From NCBI RefSeq assembly GCF_900473965.1, contig NZ_UCNJ01000027.1, positions 1 through 34,757 on the forward strand: DNA of 34,757 bases. The letters run 5' to 3'. Below are positions 31,462 to 34,757 of this stretch, one piece after another. The translations under genes were made by a program, and so were the position numbers. A model generated the notes under the pieces. That model made no database searches, was not told where the DNA came from, and saw nothing but the letters and a program-made list of their open reading frames with translations. The DNA is from Synechococcus sp. UW179A. Its GTDB lineage: Bacteria > Cyanobacteriota > Cyanobacteriia > PCC-6307 > Cyanobiaceae. Each line of letters begins with the position of its first letter. Within the stretch, counting starts at the first letter, position 1.

Positions 31462-32602
31462 CGCCATCCCCAGTTACTCCGTCAAGGAGCTCAACAGCGC
31501 GGTTGGCTCACTGCTCGAACGTGGTTTCGCCCCCCGTTTTCTGGTCCAGGGAATTGCGTCCCGCCCCCAGGTCAAAAAAGGGCATCTCTGGATGAACCTC
31601 ACCGATGGGGAGGCAACCATCACGGTGGTCTGCTGGGCATCGCGTTTAAACCAGCTCGGTTACGTGCCTGCAGACGGGGATGGCATCACGGTGGTGGGGA
31701 AACTGAATTTCTGGGCAGCCCGGGCCAGCCTCGCCGTACAGGCCATCGACATCCGCCCGAGTCTCTCCACGGTTGAGCGGCGCTTTGAAGCAGTCAAAGC
31801 GCTACTGACAACAGAAGGGTTGATTGATCCAGCAGCACGAAAACGCCTGCCGTTAATCCCCAAGCGAATTGCTCTGTTGACGAGCGTGCCTAGTTCGGCC
31901 TTGGCGGACATGCTGAAGACGGCCAGCGAGCGATGGCCTCTGGCAGAGCTGCTGGTTGTTCCAATCCCTGTTCAGGGCGCCGTTTCTCCACAGATCTGCG
32001 CAGTCTTAGAGCAACTCAACCAGGCCTATCCCTACTTGAAGCTAGATGCTCTGGTGCTGGCCAGGGGAGGAGGCAGTCGGGAGGATCTGATGGTTTTCGA
32101 CGATGAGCAGGTCTGTCGTGCCATTGCAGCGTTCTGCTGTCCTGTCGTGACAGGGCTGGGGCACGAGGACGATCTCACCGTCGCCGACCTGGTGGCTGAT
32201 CATCGTGCTGCCACGCCCACCGCAGCGATCGTCACCCTTTGTCCAAGTCGAGTCTCAGCCCTGCAGACAATCCAGCAGCAACGTTTGCAGTTGATGCAAC
32301 AACATCAATGGCGTTTTAAGAGAGAAAAAGAGCGGCTCCAGCAAAGGCATCAGATGCTTCAAAGTGTTCAACCGCTCACCGTGCTGCAGCGCAGCCGCCA
32401 GCAGTTGCGTCAACGGCAGCAGCTGCTCAAGGCCCTCTCACCAGATCGCTGGTTGACCCGGGGTTTCGCCAAGGTGATGCAACGAGACGGAACGATGCTG
32501 GAGTCGGTGAATCAAGCCAATCCCAATGACGATCTGGTGATCCATGTTCGCGACGGACAGATCGGTGTCACGGTCCAATCCGTTCAGACAAACTTGGATT
32601 AA
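31412..32602 (+). CDS. xseA: Exodeoxyribonuclease VII large subunit
   Basis: Exonuclease VII degrades single-stranded DNA; XseA is the catalytic subunit. The 396-residue frame begins its recognisable OB-fold at IPSYSVKELNSAVGSLLERG, then has 'GHLWMNLTDGEATI', the catalytic core with ARGGGSREDLMVFDDE and TGLGHEDDLTVADLVADHRA and TPTAA, then a long Gln-rich coiled coil that binds XseB ('QRHQMLQSVQPL', 'RQQLRQRQQLLKAL'), and the C-terminal 'GFAKVMQRDGTML'. The start is uncertain: GTG 31412 is the longest, but TTG 31451 would leave a normal short lead before IPSYSV and reduce the overlap with the upstream membrane sORF to 11 nt. It is followed by xseB after 53 nt. Confidence 0.93.
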   Translation: MLFASTGVSPIAALIANAIPSYSVKELNSAVGSLLERGFAPRFLVQGIASRPQVKKGHLWMNLTDGEATITVVCWASRLNQLGYVPADGDGITVVGKLNFWAARASLAVQAIDIRPSLSTVERRFEAVKALLTTEGLIDPAARKRLPLIPKRIALLTSVPSSALADMLKTASERWPLAELLVVPIPVQGAVSPQICAVLEQLNQAYPYLKLDALVLARGGGSREDLMVFDDEQVCRAIAAFCCPVVTGLGHEDDLTVADLVADHRAATPTAAIVTLCPSRVSALQTIQQQRLQLMQQHQWRFKREKERLQQRHQMLQSVQPLTVLQRSRQQLRQRQQLLKALSPDRWLTRGFAKVMQRDGTMLESVNQANPNDDLVIHVRDGQIGVTVQSVQTNLD

Positions 32603-32655
32603 CACCTCATTCCAGAGAAAAACCTCTGCTTGGGACTCCACTCCCCTATCTGTCG

Positions 32656-32937
32656 ATGCCGAAGAAATCCCAAACAGTCAAGAACGATCCACAGGCGACT
32701 TGGCGCAAGGATGCTGAAGCACTGAACTACGAGGAGGCCCTCCAGGCACTCGACCTTCTCTTAGCCAAGCTTCAGGATGAATCCCTACCGTTGTCCGAGC
32801 TTCAGAGCAGTCATCAACGGGCGGAGATTTATCTGAGTCGATGTGAACAACTTCTTAGTGAAACAGAACAGAGTGTTCTTCAACTTGATCCTGAGACATT
32901 GACCACCCAAACCTATGAGCAGCGGAACGATGCGTAA
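32656..32937 (+). CDS. xseB: Exodeoxyribonuclease VII small subunit
   Basis: The 93-residue helical protein has the XseB pattern 'NYEEALQALDLLLAKLQDESLPLSEL' in pieces (YEEALQALDLLLAKLQ, then LPLSELQSSHQRAEIYLSRCEQ shown here only as LPLSELQSS and RCEQLLSETEQ). Several copies wrap the coiled coil of XseA. It follows xseA directly, as usual, and its 3' end overlaps the start of the DUF2834 gene. An N-terminal polar extension of some 25 residues precedes the helical domain. Confidence 0.9.
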   Translation: MPKKSQTVKNDPQATWRKDAEALNYEEALQALDLLLAKLQDESLPLSELQSSHQRAEIYLSRCEQLLSETEQSVLQLDPETLTTQTYEQRNDA

Positions 32938-33298
32938 CGTTCTGATCTGGAGCTATCTGTTACTGGCCTTACTGGGTGCAGTCCTGCCTTGGCAAGCCAA
33001 TCTGGAATTCATTCAGGCAGGATCGGGAACAGGGTTTGATCTCAGTGGCTTCATCAGGGACGCCAATCTGACTGCAGCATCACGATCCCTCAGCCGCGAT
33101 CTGATCATCGGCGCCACTGCGTTCACCATCTGGATCACCATTGAAGGGCGCCGTTTGCAGATCAGAGGCTGGTGGATCTCCTTAGTGCTGTGCGTCACCG
33201 TGTCGTTTGCCTGCGGAGGACCATTTTTTCTGCATTTGCGTGAACGTCGTCTACTTGAGCTGGAAAAAGAGAATCCAGTTGTCGATCAAAACAATTAA
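32930..33298 (+). CDS. DUF2834 membrane protein
   Basis: The 122-residue product has three predicted membrane helices: 'VLIWSYLLLALLGAVLP' at the N-terminus, 'LIIGATAFTIWITIEG' and 'WWISLVLCVTVSFACGGPFF'. The pattern of an N-terminal helix, a soluble loop with 'DLSGFIRD', an ExRR after helix 2 (IEGRRLQI) and the final LHLRERRLLE matches DUF2834 as I remember it. Function unknown. ATG at 32930 is preferred over ATG 32915, since it begins just before the first helix; either way it overlaps xseB and is probably cotranscribed. Confidence 0.8.
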   Translation: MRNVLIWSYLLLALLGAVLPWQANLEFIQAGSGTGFDLSGFIRDANLTAASRSLSRDLIIGATAFTIWITIEGRRLQIRGWWISLVLCVTVSFACGGPFFLHLRERRLLELEKENPVVDQNN

Positions 33299-33322
33299 TG
33301 GACCAGCCAATCCAGGCGCACC

Positions 33323-33673
33323 TCAGCTATCAACATCTTCCGCCGTGACATCAATCGTGACGGAACTAGCAGGAGTGGAATCATTTTCAGCCTGCGATCT
33401 GGAAGCCTCAGCTGGATCGACTGTTGAGAATGCAGACCCACAGACAGCACAGACTGGGGTTGCTTGCAAGGAGGCTGAACCGCAGTTGGGACAAACCTGC
33501 ATTCGGCTTTGCAGCACCTTCCAGCCAATCCAACCCAAACCACCAAGAATCACAGGAAGCGCAAGCAGGACCAGGGCAACTCCGCCGAGCACATCGATCA
33601 ATGCCCTGCCAACTGGCGTCGGCAGCAATAGCAGCAGGGCCACAAGCCAAACCAGAGGAGGCAGTCGACCCAT
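33323..33673 (-). CDS. Membrane protein with C-terminal zinc ribbon
   Basis: The 116-residue product has two closely spaced membrane helices ('LVWLVALLLLLPTPVG' and 'VLGGVALVLLALPVILGG'), then a cytoplasmic-type zinc ribbon with two knuckles, CPNCGS and CAVCGS, separated by about 13 residues, and an acidic Ser/Thr-rich tail. It resembles small zinc-ribbon membrane proteins seen widely in cyanobacteria; no function is known to me. ATG 33673 is preferred to an upstream in-frame start at 33688. It lies 49 nt downstream of the YihY-family gene and may be its operon partner. Confidence 0.75.
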   Translation of the reverse strand: MGRLPPLVWLVALLLLLPTPVGRALIDVLGGVALVLLALPVILGGLGWIGWKVLQSRMQVCPNCGSASLQATPVCAVCGSAFSTVDPAEASRSQAENDSTPASSVTIDVTAEDVDS

Positions 33674-33722
33674 TTCAACCCAGACCAAGTGACTGATGGA
33701 TTTCTATGATCGTTGATCCACG

Positions 33723-34658
33723 TCAGTCTTGGACAGCTTGAAAGAACGGATCACCGCCCTTCTTAATACGCATGTTGGCTAACTCCACACTCCAACACTG
33801 TCCGAAATAAATCACAACACCAACCATCCAGATCCATAATGTCAACACGAGAACTCCACCAATAACTCCATAAGCCTGAAATCGCGCTCCCAGCGAAAAA
33901 ATACTTCGGCTGACAGCAAGATTGAGGATTGTCAGCAAAAAACCGATCAGCAAAGAGCCAGGAATCAGCGGTAAAAAAGGGACTTTTCGACTAGGAAGAA
34001 GGAATTGCAGCAACAAAGCCATTCCTGAAAAACCCATAAAAGGAATCAGCAACCGACCAAACTGAATCACCGGCAAATCAGGAAAAATATCAGTCAGCCA
34101 TGGGAAAGAGCGTGTTAATTCATCAACAAAAGCCGCCGGCACCATTCGCAGATTGGCACTGATTTGATCGACAACGATCAGAAGGCCTATGAGAATCACA
34201 ACGAAAAAAGCTTCTATTCTCACCCGCACAAAACGATAAGCCTGAGCCCCAAACGGCAAAGCATCAGGCAATGGCTGCAGAACATCACGCCATAAACGGT
34301 CCGCTCCACGCTGCAATGTCAAATAAACATTCCCAGCAGTCACCAGCAGAACGGCTGCACCGAGAAGACCAGCTCCAAATCCTTGTGAAACAAGCTTTTG
34401 AAGAGTCTGGCGAATAATCTCAATCGCAGGCGGTGGCAGCACACCACTTGCGTAGATCAGAATCTGATCATCCAGGTTTGGCTGCCGTCCAAGCAGCCAG
34501 GACGTCAAAGACAATGAAATCAGCAGAATCGGGAATATTGACTGGAGAGTGTAATAAGCAAAAGCTGCACTGAGATCAACACAATCAGAAGATGCCCAAC
34601 GCAGATAAGCCCTCCACAGAGAGCGGCAAATCTGACGAATCGACAGCATCTTCGCCAT
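33723..34658 (-). CDS. YihY/virulence factor BrkB family membrane protein
   Basis: The 311-residue inner-membrane protein shows the family plan: an N-terminal 'AFAYYTLQSIFPILLISLSL' segment (the AAALAYYTLFSLFPLLL-like signature), about six membrane helices, and the C-terminal 'YGVIGGVLVLTLWIWMVGVVIYFG' region (cited in part), which matches 'YGSLAGVIVLLLWLYLSSLILLLG'-like sequences of the family in pattern. Despite the old 'ribonuclease BN' label these are transporters or channels of unknown substrate. Starts at ATG 34658, or ATG 34649; an in-frame TTG at 34670 is less likely. Two sampled 60-nt lines of this gene are about 45-48% GC, visibly lower than the helicase region. Confidence 0.9.
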   Translation of the reverse strand: MAKMLSIRQICRSLWRAYLRWASSDCVDLSAAFAYYTLQSIFPILLISLSLTSWLLGRQPNLDDQILIYASGVLPPPAIEIIRQTLQKLVSQGFGAGLLGAAVLLVTAGNVYLTLQRGADRLWRDVLQPLPDALPFGAQAYRFVRVRIEAFFVVILIGLLIVVDQISANLRMVPAAFVDELTRSFPWLTDIFPDLPVIQFGRLLIPFMGFSGMALLLQFLLPSRKVPFLPLIPGSLLIGFLLTILNLAVSRSIFSLGARFQAYGVIGGVLVLTLWIWMVGVVIYFGQCWSVELANMRIKKGGDPFFQAVQD

Positions 34659-34700
34659 GTATTCTGTCAAAGTTATGGCTCCAAACTAGCGCGTCGAGGC

Positions 34701-34735
34701 ACAAAAAAAGCCACCCTCTCCGGGGTGGCTTTCTT
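34701..34735. terminator. Bidirectional intrinsic terminator at the right edge
   Basis: AAAGCCACCC (34707-34716) pairs with GGGTGGCTTT (34723-34732) around a 6-nt loop. A run of seven A residues precedes the hairpin (T-run on the minus strand), and TTTCTT follows on the plus strand. No gene in the window ends here; the YihY-family gene starts downstream on the minus strand. It most likely terminates a minus-strand unit whose end lies just beyond the right edge of the window. Confidence 0.82.
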
Positions 34736-34737
34736 CG

Positions 34738-34753
34738 TATCACTAGCGTGATA
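34738..34753. repeat. Perfect inverted repeat next to the terminator
   Basis: TATCAC (34738-34743) and GTGATA (34748-34753) flank a 4-nt centre, TAGC. It sits 3 nt after the terminator stem. With the window ending 4 nt later, its meaning cannot be judged; it could belong to the 3' end of the next gene. Confidence 0.5.
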
Positions 34754-34757
34754 GAAA

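Overview
The window looks like ordinary chromosome from a marine picocyanobacterium, most likely marine Synechococcus (sub-cluster 5.1) or a close Prochlorococcus relative. The evidence is a single-helix high-light-inducible protein, several cyanobacteria-restricted families (DUF1400, DUF2973, DUF2834, an NdbB/NDC1-type quinone reductase, a RarA fusion protein), SufD, very tight gene packing with many 4-8 nt overlaps, and a moderately GC-rich base composition. I see no rRNA, tRNA, insertion sequence, prophage, integrase or CRISPR array.

Layout. 1-1121: the 3' part of sufD (Fe-S cluster assembly), then about 420 nt without a credible gene. 1.5-2.2 kb: two convergent small unknown genes. 2.3-3.9 kb: phosphoglucomutase. 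4.0-8.8 kb (minus): a three-gene RND efflux operon (lipoprotein adaptor, inner-membrane pump, small membrane protein). 8.9-11.1 kb: RarA ATPase fused to a large unknown C-terminal region. 11.2-12.7 kb (minus): a secreted DUF1400 protein with a recognisable promoter and terminator, and a phosphopantetheinyl transferase. 12.7-15.9 kb: PrxQ/Bcp peroxiredoxin, then coaX and cysH on the minus strand, then an NdbB-like FAD oxidoreductase. 15.9-22.7 kb: a tightly packed plus-strand run of hflX, an SLC13-type permease with two RCK_C domains, ktrB, ktrA and anmK; the middle three form an ion-transport module. 22.8-24.0 kb: a small accessory-like patch with a ribbon-helix-helix protein, an unknown protein, a lone Nif11-like leader protein and an antisense one-helix membrane protein. 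24.1-28.4 kb: ABC-F ATPase, a tiny four-cysteine protein, an HtrA-type protease, DUF2973, and conserved unknown genes. 28.4-33.3 kb: HrpB helicase, hli, a two-helix membrane sORF, xseA, xseB, DUF2834. 33.3-34.7 kb (minus): a zinc-ribbon membrane protein and a YihY/BrkB family protein, with a terminator of a neighbouring unit at the right edge.

Most of the window is housekeeping: Fe-S and sulfur metabolism, CoA, glycogen sugar-phosphate flux, DNA repair, K+ homeostasis, efflux and proteolysis. I did not find a convincing new multi-gene system. The least ordinary items are the RND pump, which has Gly where the AcrB-type proton-relay lysine (K940) should be and an extra hydrophobic block of about 90 residues; the solitary Nif11-like leader ending in Gly-Gly-Leu with no core peptide; the small protein with a repeated CX3C motif; the C-terminal region fused to RarA; and several genes under 60 codons that sit in apparent gaps or overlap their neighbours.
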